Source: Muricea muricata | Taxonomy: Eukaryota; Cnidaria; Anthozoa; Malacalcyonacea; Plexauridae | Length of the DNA stretch: 64,000 bases | Assembly: GCA_963855995.1 (NCBI GenBank) | Contig: OY979723.1 | Location: forward strand, 2,485,001 to 2,549,000 | Direction of reading: 5' to 3' | Shown: positions 34,514 through 44,651 of the stretch, one piece after another | Layout: the number at the start of each line of letters is the position of its first letter | Position numbering within the stretch: position 1 is the stretch's first letter | Made by a program: the position numbers and the translations under genes | Notes under the pieces: model-generated | Database searches by the model: none | Told to the model about the DNA's origin: nothing | The model's input: the letters and a program-made list of their open reading frames with translations, nothing else

Positions 34514-35370
34514 ATGGATTTAATCCTTTTATCCAGTTAATATTCTTATGCGTTGTGAACATAATCTTTACTTTCTCTGGGATCGTTTCAAACACACTGG
34601 TGATAGTCAGTTTTTGGAAATCATCACAACTTCGAAAGAAATTATGTCATTTCACTATCATGCATGTGTTGTCGTGTTTCGATTTGGTCTCATTCTTAAT
34701 GAATCATTTAGCCACATTATTTTACCTTATCTCTTGATTAAGGGAGGATTATGATTTTCTAGTCAATTCAGCACTGTATGTGGATTTTGTTACCATATTT
34801 TATATATACTCTTTCTTCGCACTTCTCTTAATGAGTTTTGAAAGATATCTAGGAGCGTATTGTCCGATTTTTCATCGCACATCAGTAACCAGACGTAGAC
34901 TGTTAACTCTCCTTGCAATAATTCTCATTTTCTGCAATATCTTGTACGTGGTCGCTACAAACAACATGATTATTCCCAGAAATGTCGTTAGAATAATTTT
35001 TATTTTCGCGTCAACGCCCCCATTGCTGTACCTCAACTTTAAACTGTTCAAAGTTTCCAGGGATTTGCGCCGCACAAAAACATCGCCCGGAAGAAGAACG
35101 ACAGTAAATTTGACAAGTATTTCTGCTTGTTTATTGGTTGTTGCCTGTCTTGTGGTATTGTCTGTTTCAGTCGCCGCATTCATTGTTTTCGACATTATCT
35201 CTGAAAACAAACTGGCCTCGAGTGTAAAGTTATCTTACGTCTGGGCAATGACTACTTGGAATATGAATTGCACATTTAACAGTTTGATCTTTTTCTGGAA
35301 GAACAAAGTTTTATGCACAGAAGGAATGAAGATACTAAAAGCTTTGAAAGATCGTCTTTTCGGATCTTAA
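34514..35370 (+). pseudogene. Subfamily B GPCR pseudogene, unit copy 3 (least decayed)
   Basis: Full length with only three lesions compared with 22799-23653: one base lost just after the start (so the ATG at 34514 is out of frame), one extra codon in TM2 (IMHVLSCF) and TGA for Trp after TM2 (34735-34737). Loop 1 (TLVIVSFWKSSQLRKK) and E-R-Y are still present, unlike in copies 1 and 2. An upstream in-frame ATG at 34417 could give an N-terminally extended peptide as far as the TGA; from 34780 the frame is open to the end. Readthrough of TGA would be needed for a full product, which I consider unlikely. Confidence 0.85.
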
Positions 35371-35382
35371 TTGAGAATATGA

Positions 35383-35650
35383 CTATTATTATTAAAATTT
35401 TATTTACACACGGTATTCTCATCAGGATTTAACACGCAGAAGGACTAAATACTACCATATACCTGTAGATGAATATAAATAGTTACAACTTATGAAAAAA
35501 GAAGGAAAAAGTAAAAAATATAATACCTGCTTTTCATGAGGGCGTGTACTAAACTACTTTTCACAATATTTACAAAGATGTTAAAATAACTTGGCACAGC
35601 CCGTTCGAAAATTTGCCAAGTTATTTGCTTGCCGTAGCCCAATCGGAAGA

Positions 35651-35682
<32 letters not shown>

Positions 35683-36060
35683 GCTATTCTTAAGATAGTT
35701 TGTGCGAGGCTTAGGAACAGCTAGTTTTCTCTCAGTGTTTCTCAGCGAATAAGGATTAACACTGTCACGATCTACAAACATGGAATGGAATGCATATATT
35801 CAGGAGCGAGGCCATTCAATGACTTATAAACCATGACAGCCTTCTGGAACTGACGCTGAAGTGATAACTTCTTCCAGTCAAGTTTATCAATTAACGCATA
35901 AGCATTTGCATCATAACTGGAGGAAGTTAGTACTCTCGCTGCTCGATTTTGTAATTTTTGTAGTTTAACAGCCAGAGTTTTGTTGCAATTGTCCCAAACT
36001 GTGCAACAATAATTAAAATATGGCTGTGCTAAGGATTTAAAAGTTAACTTTAATGTTGCG
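35383..36060 (-). mobile_element. LINE tail, copy 3
   Basis: Same insertion point and extent as the two other copies, with few substitutions (one protein change, Asp to Tyr in DANAYALIDK). It shows that the LINE inserted before the unit was triplicated. Confidence 0.85.
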
Positions 36061-36548
36061 ACTAGGTTCATAAACTCATGTAGTTACAATTTATCTTAAA
36101 ACAATTGCGCCAAAATGAGCAGCATGAGTTAATTTTTTAATAGAAGAAACATACAGTATGTCAATTTAATAATTTCAAAAATAATGAACCGAATAAGTAA
36201 TCCAAGAATAGTTAAATAGACGCTTGTCATGAGTTCATTGAAATGCAATACTATACAAGTTAGATCTTGAGTGTTTGAACGTTCGTGCATTAACAAAAAT
36301 AAATAACGAAACGAATTTTTCGTTGTTCTCTGCCGTGTGAGATTAATATGATTCTAGTTTTGCATATCTGAGGATGGTTCTGAAATAGAATTGAAACACT
36401 GCGTGTGATCCTCAATCGACAGGATAAAATCTAGGAAAAAAGCTTTCAGTTTTTAAGTCGTGTTTTTTTGCAGGGGCGCGTCAATTAGATCATCTGTTTA
36501 TACTCTCAACTAGCATCTCCATTATGCAAATGTTCTTTTAAAAACTTT
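36061..36548. other. Spacer upstream of the 36626 gene
   Basis: No gene. Same non-coding flank as 25825-26312. Confidence 0.6.
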
Positions 36549-36567
36549 AACAGCTGCACATCGCTTT
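36549..36567 (+). promoter_or_regulatory. Conserved upstream 19-mer
   Basis: AACAGCTGCACATCGCTTT, 58 bases before the ATG at 36626. Confidence 0.6.
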
Positions 36568-36625
36568 GCATTTCGCGGCGGCACATCGTTGAACGTTCTG
36601 GTATAAAAAAAGTCTCGTTTCAACA

Positions 36626-37480
36626 ATGGATTTAACAATTTACATCCATTTAATATTCTTGTGCGTTGTGAACATAATCTTTGCTTTCTCTGGGATTATT
36701 TCAAACACATTGGTCATAGTCAGTTTTTGGAGATCATCACAACTTCGAAAGAAATTATGTCATTTCATGATCATGGTGTTGTCGTGTTTCGATTTGGTCT
36801 CAGTCGTAACGAATCATTCAACAGCATTGTTTGATCTTATCTCTTGGTTAAGGGATGATTATGATTTGGTAGTCGATTTGGCAGTACACATGGATTTTTT
36901 TACCATATTTTATGTATCTTCTCTCTTCGCACTTCTCGTGATGAGCTTCGAAAGATATCTGGGAGCGTATTATCCGATTTTTCATCGCACATCCGTAACC
37001 AGACGTAGACTGTTAACTCTCCTTGCAATAATACTCATTTTCTTCACTTCCTTGTACGTGATCTCTACAAACGACATGATTATTTCCAGAAATATCGTTA
37101 AAATTATTTTTATTTTCGTTTCATCGCCCCCAATGCTCTACATGAACTTTAAACTGTTCAAAATTTCCAGGGATTTGCGCGGCACAAAAACATCTTCCGG
37201 AAGAAGAACGAGGGTAAATTTGAAAAGTATTTCTGCTTGTCTATTGGTTGTTGCCTGTCTTGTGATGATGTCCATTTCAGTCATGGTATTCATTGTTCTC
37301 GATATTATTTCTGAAAATAAACGGGCCTCGAGTGTAATGTTTTCTCTCGCCTGGGCAAAGACTACTTGGAACATGAATTGCACATTTAACAGTTTGATCT
37401 TTTTCTGGAAGAACAAAGTTTTACGCACAGAAGGATTGAAGATACTAAAGGCTTTGAAAGATCGTCTTTTCGGACCTTAA
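36626..37480 (+). CDS. Class A GPCR, subfamily B, intact (unit copy 3)
   Basis: A 284-residue receptor of the near-identical trio. It carries Ser26 (GIISNTLVI) where copies 1 and 2 have Leu, directly before the conserved TM1 Asn27; Ser is also found there in the 13263 and 18954 genes, so this may be ancestral. Ile153 is as in copy 1 and Ile273 as in copy 2. All landmarks are present and the frame is clean. Confidence 0.92.
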   Translation: MDLTIYIHLIFLCVVNIIFAFSGIISNTLVIVSFWRSSQLRKKLCHFMIMVLSCFDLVSVVTNHSTALFDLISWLRDDYDLVVDLAVHMDFFTIFYVSSLFALLVMSFERYLGAYYPIFHRTSVTRRRLLTLLAIILIFFTSLYVISTNDMIISRNIVKIIFIFVSSPPMLYMNFKLFKISRDLRGTKTSSGRRTRVNLKSISACLLVVACLVMMSISVMVFIVLDIISENKRASSVMFSLAWAKTTWNMNCTFNSLIFFWKNKVLRTEGLKILKALKDRLFGP

Positions 37481-39602
37481 TTGTGGAGATGATGTACTGT
37501 ACTAGGTTCATAAACTGATGTAGTTGCAATTTATTTTAAAACAACGCCATATTCGCAGCTTTAGAAGTGCGGACATCGACAGTACTGTCGAATCGACTCG
37601 ACTCGCGCGAATGAAGTAGATTCGTAACATGATCCGTTCTATGCCATTCACTGAAAGACTGTTCTCCCTCCTACCAACTCATAAATCGTAATTTGATCCG
37701 TTGTATGGCATTCATTGGCGGACAGGACACACACGGCGAAATTATTTGTCCAAAGGTTTGATTCGTCCGATCCGTCAATCCAAGTCTGGTCGTTAGATTC
37801 GTACCCAAGTCAAATTAAATCAGTTGTATATGGCGAGTAAATTTGGGAAAGAGACTTGGTACTTTGGCACATATCATCCGGAACGGACAGTTATACCCAA
37901 GGGAAGGAAATGAACAATAATAATTTTTTTCAGTATAGCATGTTATGTATATATGTGTGTTTGCCTCGTTCTTTGAAAAATCCCTATCAACATATATTCA
38001 TGAATGTAGTCAATGCAATAACAATGCGGTTAGTGTACCTTTAGATATAACAGTGTTGAAGTGATGGAAATGACGCTTAGAAAAGTATATTTGCAACTGC
38101 GGTTATCGCGCGATAAAATAACTGTGTCTTGTAACGTACACTGCCTTGTTCTTTCAAAAAACCCTATCAAAGCATATTGTCGAGAATTGACAGCGCTAAT
38201 AAAATGTTTAAGTATAAATAGATAAAAAAGGATATGCATTAAGAGTAATTATGTAATTCTATCGGTTTATTATTATATATAGTTTTAGTATAATTTATTA
38301 GGACTCGGACATATGGTCGAAGATATAATACAATTATATAATCAAAGTGAAACGTGTTGTGTCAATTCGTACATGGCGAACCACCGCTAAAGTTCTCTGC
38401 TATCATCGTAGTACAAATCACAACGCAATACATTGAAATCCGCTAATATAATTCAGCTATCGAGACGATGGAGACATCTATTCACTAATACAGTTATCAA
38501 CTTTACATGCAATAATGTGGATCGTGCGGAGTATGTTTAGATAGAAAATCCTCTTTGTCTAACTATATTCAATACGACAAGACTGCACGTATTATGCATG
38601 AACATTACATAAAAGTCAACACTCCCGATTCTATATATTTCCCATGATAAAAAAAATTTCCCATTCAAAACAGGGTAGCAACTTCTGGAGTGCTCCCCCA
38701 ACCTACCGCATACAGCCAAAACGTCACGTGGGGCCGGGAAATTTGTTTTAATGTTTACGCGTTCAATGCTAAATTATTCTAATACATGTAAATTTCATAT
38801 TAACTTCGACGCCAAAATCAAATTGCAAGTGTTGGATGATTTTGTTGAGCTTATATCTATCTCCTCCGCAGGCGTTCGTTTAGAGAAGGTTGTCGGCGGG
38901 CTGAGCGGGTCTGCTGCTTCGTGAAGTTTGATGTCAGATTTCGAGAAGAAACGCTTGCGGAATAATGATCGATAATCGGGCGATCCTATAATATCTCTTG
39001 AAATATGCGTCATCGAAACTTTTTTGACCTTTTTCCAAAAACGTTTCGAGCAGGATATTGAGGATTTAGCGGACTAGAGAATTTTAGCTGGCACTATTGA
39101 CTTATTTAGCACGCACCTTGACCAAACCAAAAACCTTCTTACGTATGATACAATTATTTTATATACATGCAATTTCTACTTTAAGCCATTCTACCACAGT
39201 TTAATCAACAAACGACGGAGAACTTTAAGGGTATAGTGGCTAAGGTTATTATATTTAAACAACACTTAACAGGCAACCACTTAAACAAATAGGTATTTGG
39301 ACTGCTCTAATTTCAAATATAATTTGCAAGTCCAAGAGTAGTTAAATAGACGCTTGCCATAAAAGCCAGTGTTATAGCTTAGCTGATGAGACTAGCTTGA
39401 TTTAAATGCAATACTATGCAAGTTGGATCTTGAGTGTTTGAACGTTCGTGATCTTGAGTGTTTGAACGTTCGTTCAATCTAGGCAAAAAACCTTTTAGTT
39501 TTTAAGTCGTGTTTTTTTTTTTTGCTGGGGCGCGTCAATTAGATTATGTGTTTATACTCTCAACTAGGATTTGCATTTTGCAAATGTTCCTCTAAAAACT
39601 TT
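37481..39602. other. Spacer between unit copy 3 and the 39680 gene
   Basis: No gene. Up to about 39010 it copies the spacers of units 1 and 2. From 39010 on it matches the spacer at about 47880-48450, the leader of the 48534 gene, including a doubled GATCTTGAGTGTTTGAACGTTCGT near 39426-39473. Confidence 0.6.
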
Positions 39603-39621
39603 AACACCTGCACATCGCTTT
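39603..39621 (+). promoter_or_regulatory. Conserved upstream 19-mer
   Basis: AACACCTGCACATCGCTTT, 58 bases before the ATG at 39680. The E-box is CACCTG here rather than CAGCTG. Confidence 0.55.
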
Positions 39622-39679
39622 GCATTTCGTGACGGCACATCGTTGAACGTTCAGGTATAAAAAGAGTTTCGTTTCAAAA

Positions 39680-40537
39680 ATGGATTTAGCAATTTACATC
39701 AATTTAATACTTTTGTGCGTTGTGAGCATAATCTTTGCTTTCTCTGGCGTCGTTTTCAACACATTGGTGATTGTCAGTTTTTGGAAATCGTCGCAACTTC
39801 GAAAGAAATTATGTCACTTCATGATCATGGTGTTGTCGTGTTTCGATTTGATCTCCGTCGTAACGAATCATTCAACAGCATTGTTTTACCTGATCTCTTG
39901 GTTAATGGAGGATTATGATTTGCTAGTCAATTCAACACTGTATGTGGATTTTATTACCATATTTTATGCATATTCTTTCTTTGCACTTCTCGTGATGAGC
40001 TTCGAACGATATCTCGCAGCGTATTATCCGATTTTTCATCGCACATCTGTAACCAGTCGACGTAGACTGCTAGCTCTTCTTTCAATAATTCTCATCATCT
40101 ACAGTACCTTGTACGTGATCTCTACTAACGACATGATTATTTCTAGAAATGTCGTTAGAATGATTTTTATTTTCGCGTCATCGCCCCCATTGCTGTACCT
40201 CAACTTTAAACTGTTCAAAATTTCCAGGGATTTGCGCCGCACAAAAATATCTCCCGGAAAAAGAACGACAGTAAATTTGAAAAGTATTTCTGCTTGTTTA
40301 TTGGTTGTTGCCTGTCTTTTGGTATTGTCCATTTCAGTCGTCGCATTCATTGTTTTCGACATTATCTCTGAAAATAAACTGGCCTCCAGTATAAAGTTAT
40401 CTTACGTCTGGGCAACGAGTACCTGGAACATGAATTGGACATTTAACAGTTTGATCTTTTTCTGGAAGAGCGCAGTTTTACGCACAAAAGGAATGACGAT
40501 ACTAAAGGCTTTGAAAGATCGTCTTTTCGGATCTTAA
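39680..40537 (+). CDS. Class A GPCR, subfamily B, intact, one-residue insertion in loop 2
   Basis: A 285-residue receptor starting MDLAIYINLIL. It has an extra Ser in the basic inner loop (SVTSRRRLLALL against SVTRRRLL), Ala for Gly after the E-R-Y motif (ERYLAAYY), Trp for Cys before TM7 (MNWTFNSLIFFW) and a changed tail start (KSAVLRTKGMTIL). These changes fall in the region that faces G proteins or just before TM7. The frame is clean. Its downstream flank is the diverged unit interrupted by the large insertion at 41332. Confidence 0.9.
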   Translation: MDLAIYINLILLCVVSIIFAFSGVVFNTLVIVSFWKSSQLRKKLCHFMIMVLSCFDLISVVTNHSTALFYLISWLMEDYDLLVNSTLYVDFITIFYAYSFFALLVMSFERYLAAYYPIFHRTSVTSRRRLLALLSIILIIYSTLYVISTNDMIISRNVVRMIFIFASSPPLLYLNFKLFKISRDLRRTKISPGKRTTVNLKSISACLLVVACLLVLSISVVAFIVFDIISENKLASSIKLSYVWATSTWNMNWTFNSLIFFWKSAVLRTKGMTILKALKDRLFGS

Positions 40538-41331
40538 TTGAGGATATGATGTACTGTACTAGTTTCATAAACTCATGTAGTTATAATTTGTTTTAAAACA
40601 ACGCGATACTCTCAGCTTTAGAATGGTGGACATCGGCAGCACTGTTGAATCGACTCCATTCGCGCGAATAAAGTAGATTCGTAACATGATCCGTTCTATG
40701 CCATTCACTGAAAGACTGTTCTCCCCCCTACCAACTGATATATCGTAATTTGATCCGTTATATGGCATTCATTGGCGGACAGGACACACACGGCGAAATT
40801 ATTTGTCCAAAGGTTTGATTCGTCCGATCCGTCAATCCAAGTCTAGTCGTTAGATTCGTACCCAAGTCAAATCAAATCAGTTGTATATGGCGAGCAAATT
40901 TGCGAAAGAGACTGGGTACTTTGGCACATATCATCCGGAACGCACAGTTATACCCAAGGGGAGGATATGAACAATAATAATTTTTGTCAGTATAGCCTGT
41001 TATGTATATATGTGTGTTTGCCTCGTTCTTTGAAAGATCCCTATCAACATATATTCATGAATGTAGTCAATGCAATAACAATGCGGTTAGTGTACCTTTA
41101 GATATAACAGTATTGAAGTGATGGAAATGACGCTTAGAAAAGTATATTTGCAACAGCGGTTATCGCGCAATAAAATAACTGTGTCTTGTAACGTACACTG
41201 CCTTGTTCTTTCAAAAAACCCTATCAAAGCATATTGTCTAGAATTGACAGCAGTAATAAAATTTTTAAGTATAAATATATGAAATAGGATATGCATTAAG
41301 AGTAATTATGTAATTCTATCCGTTTATTATT
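40538..41331. other. Diverged spacer of the array unit, left part
   Basis: No gene. Copy of the 27245-28028 spacer; it stops at TTTATTATT (41331), where foreign sequence begins. Confidence 0.6.
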
Positions 41332-41899
41332 GTTGCAGCGGAGCGAGCGAGCCTGAAGCGAGCGAGCGAAGCAGCAGACCTAATTTGTGTATGTAGGGGA
41401 AAATTTATCTCAAACCATGTTTACCGCAGTGCATTGTGGTCATGCGCGTTTGGAAATGCGCAGAACACCTTTCCTCACCTATGTTTCGTCACCAATTATG
41501 TCTTGTGTTCAGAAGATATCATGTTTCAGGCTGGCTGTTTAAAAAATCGTAGTTAGTCAAAACCATAAAGCTCGATAACGCATCTATTGTTGGATTTTGA
41601 AGCCAGAAATACATCACATTTTTAGACTTGCGGCCATGTTGGATGGCCCCACTTGAGCATCGAATGCTATAGATTTCTACTACAGGACAAATAGCTTACG
41701 TTTTGAAACAAAAGTTTTACGTTTTAAGGCAAAAGCTTCTAAAAATCTGGCTTCAATTTTATTTTTATTTTGTATTGCGATGCACTGTCCAGTGGTCAAA
41801 ACTCAAAAGCAAATGCCTTATCAAGGTTAAATTATATATGTGAGAGGAAGACAATTTGTTTTTCTGAATATATTCATTTTTGAAGTCTGCTGTTTGCGT

Positions 41900-41907
41900 T
41901 AATAGTG
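41900..41907 (+). repeat. 8-bp target-site duplication, left copy
   Basis: TAATAGTG directly before the left TIR; the same eight bases follow the right TIR at 46496-46503. Confidence 0.85.
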
Positions 41908-41996
41908 TAGCCTGCTTACCGCCTGGAATTTCCAAGGGGGGATAATTCCAGTCTGCTAAACTGGAGACCTAATCGTATTCCCTGACGTAGCACTTA
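41908..41996 (+). repeat. Left terminal inverted repeat, 89 bp
   Basis: Begins TAGCCTGCTTACCGCCTGG and includes AAGGGGGGATAATTCCAG and CCCTGACGTAGCACTTA. Differs from the right TIR at two positions, both A for G. Confidence 0.9.
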
Positions 41997-42127
41997 CAAG
42001 GATATAAGTAGCGTTCGTTGATTGGTTCATAGCCTGATTATATATTGGGTTATGTAAGAAATGCCGTGATTGGTTCAAAATCCAAATATAATTTAAGCAA
42101 CATTTTATACTTGTCATACAAAGCAAA

Positions 42128-44295
42128 ATGGCTTCGACAAAATACAGTCGCTCTTTTGCAAGTGATCGTTGGAATGACGCTTTAGCAGGTGTTTGTTCTG
42201 CGTTTAACATCAAAGATCTTTATTCGGAGCAAAAAGAAGCCTTGGAGAACTTTTTTGCTGGCAAACATGTGTATGTCAATCTACCAACCGCGTTTGGAAA
42301 ATCATTGATTTACCAAGCTATTCCAGTTATGGATGATTCCCTCAAACTTCGAACAGAACGTAGAGGAATAATTGTCGTAATCTCGCCTTTAAAGTCTTTG
42401 ATGATTGAGCAGGTTGCATTTTTAAATAGCATTGGTTTGCCGTCGGTTTCTTTATTAGATGTTGAATGTGAAAATGTAAAGGTGATCCAAGATGTTATCC
42501 ATGGGAAGTATTCGCATGTTTTTTCCTCGCCTGAATATATTCTTTCCATCAGCGTTTGGAGGGGGGTATTTGCATGTGAGCAGTTTAAAGAAAACCTTAT
42601 TGGTGTTGCAATCGATGAAGCACACTGTATAAGTCAATGGTAAGTTATAAATATATTAGCAAACATGCAAGAACTGTATGTAAATATGTTTGTAAACAAC
42701 AGACTTGCATATGAGTTTGAAATGGGCCATATAAAAATTCATACCCCCCTGTCGAGGACATCTGCCTTTGAGGGTGTTACCACTGAGCTCTATGGTGTTA
42801 CCCACTCTGGAATTCGAAAAAGTCTGTGTAACTGACCCCTCTAGAAGAGTCCTCGACCCCCTCTGGAAGTGCATTTTTACACCTTTACCCGTCTGGAAAC
42901 AGCAATCTACAGTACTTTGTTCTTTGTAGGGGAATGTCCAATAGTGAACGAGGGTTAAAAAATATTCCCGTCCGGAAGTGGTACTGAAATCTTGGTGAGC
43001 TGATGTCTCTTGTCCCAAGTAACACCAATTTTGTGGTCCTCACTGCCACTGCTACGCAGGAAACGACTGATTGCAATTTTGAAAGTTTGAAGCTACCGCC
43101 AAAGAAAACGCATACTGTGAAGCAAAGTCCTGATCGCCACAACCTACGATACAGTGTCCAGTACATTGATAACAATATGCCCTTGAAGATGGTTTTTGCT
43201 GGCCTCCTCGATGAAATGAATGAGAAAGGAGTGGAAGCGGAACGAACATTGATATACTGTCAAACCCGAAAGCATTGTGGTTTATTATATCGTTTATTCG
43301 AGATACATCTGAGAGATAAATTTTACCATGGCTGTGCTAAACCTAAGAATCGAGTTGTTGAAATCTATCATGCATCAACTCCTGATAAAGTGAAAAAGCA
43401 TATCATTGAAAATCTCAGTGATGAAAGTGGGAATATACGCATCTTAATCTCCACAATTGCATTTGGGATGGGTGTTAATAGTAAAGGCGTTCATCGTGTT
43501 GTGCATTTCGGGCCTTCTAAAAATATGGAATGTTATGTGCAAAAGAGTGGGTGAGCTGGTCGGGATGGAAAGCCAAGTAATTGCATCATCCTTTATAATG
43601 GATTGCTAGCTAGTCATTCAACCCCTAAAATGAAGAAACTCCTCGCTAATGAAACATCAGTATGTTTGCGTCAATTGATATTTGCAGATTTTAATATAGG
43701 TTGCTCTCATTTTGACTTACTTCATCAGTGTTGTGATGTTTGTGCACAGACATGTCAATGTGGTAACAGTGATTGTGGAAAGATACCAGTCATAAGTTGT
43801 GATCAAGATGATGATGATAATGAGATGCCAACAATTATCCGATCCGTGACATCAGAAGATAAGGCAACACTAAACGGTCTTCTAATGTCATACAAAATGC
43901 AACTGATAGAGACGGAGCTGAACACTATGACCTCAACTGTTGGCATTCCCAATGTATTTATTGAATTTGGAGGAATGCAGATCTCCCAAGTCCTCAACGC
44001 ATGCCACAAACTATTCACAATTGATGACGTAATTGAGAATGTGGAAATTTGGAGGAAAAATCATGCTCTAGGAATTTTAGAAGCTATTAAACATGTTTTT
44101 AATGATATTGACATATATTTGGATTTATCTGCGGTTGAGGATGAGGGATTGGACATTGACATGGATTGGGAAGAAGTCAGGGATGATTCTAGTTTTCTGA
44201 ACACGGTCAATTCACAATCTATGGAGTGGAGCCAAACAGACACTTCTGCAGACACTACTTTAGTGGAAAATCGTAGTGACTTTTTGAAAATTTAA
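42128..44295 (+). pseudogene. RecQ-type DNA helicase of the transposon, two in-frame TGA stops
   Basis: Superfamily 2 helicase, about 625 codons in two exons. Exon 1 (42128-42639) holds the Gln motif region (YSEQKEAL), Walker A T-A-F-G-K-S at 54-59, SPLKSLM and D-E-A-H at 163-166. The intron is 42640-42929 (GTAAGT...TTTGTAG) and keeps the frame: TG + G restores the Trp after CISQ. Exon 2 has TATAT (about 209-213), IYCQT (about 279-283), STIAFGMGV (345-353) and AGRDG (380-384), then a Cys-rich region (CCDVCAQTCQCG) like the RecQ zinc domain. TGA occurs at codons 190 (42985-42987) and 379 (43552-43554); both fit CGA to TGA changes at Arg codons. An intact relative would unwind DNA, presumably during transposition. 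Confidence 0.85.
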
Positions 44296-44651
44296 TAAGC
44301 ACATAATTATCGACATTGCATTGGCATAACAATGTTATTTTTGTTTAACTCAAGAAAATTATTGTATTATTATGACTATATACAGAAGGGTGATTAATAT
44401 TGCCAACTGTTAATGTAACCCATTAAGGTGCAACATTTACTTTAGGGGAGATCTAACTTGGGTATCAACCCCTATTACCCACAGAATAGGGCTTGACACA
44501 ATTTGCATCTAATCTGATTGGTTGATTAGGCACGAAAGATTTCTATTGGTTGCTTAAAAATAGCTCAGCCAAGATGACAACTGCCAAGGTCATATTTAAG
44601 GTTTTATCAAATTTAGTGATTTTATATAATGCAGACAGAGTACAAGGTTCT
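44296..44651. other. Short spacer between convergent transposon genes
   Basis: No gene; 3' ends of the helicase and transposase genes meet here. Confidence 0.6.

Larger units (their letters stand above)
34329..39010 (+). repeat. Tandem 5.1-kb unit, copy 3
   Basis: Near-identical to copies 1 and 2 up to about 39010, where similarity drops and a more diverged relative of the unit takes over. It lacks two lesions that copies 1 and 2 share in the broken receptor, so it is closer to the ancestral state there. Confidence 0.95.

Noticed and set aside
41340..41385. GAGCGAGC-type short repeats, considered as a telomere or CRISPR-like signal
   Set aside because: Only a few irregular units; no spacer structure and a eukaryotic context.
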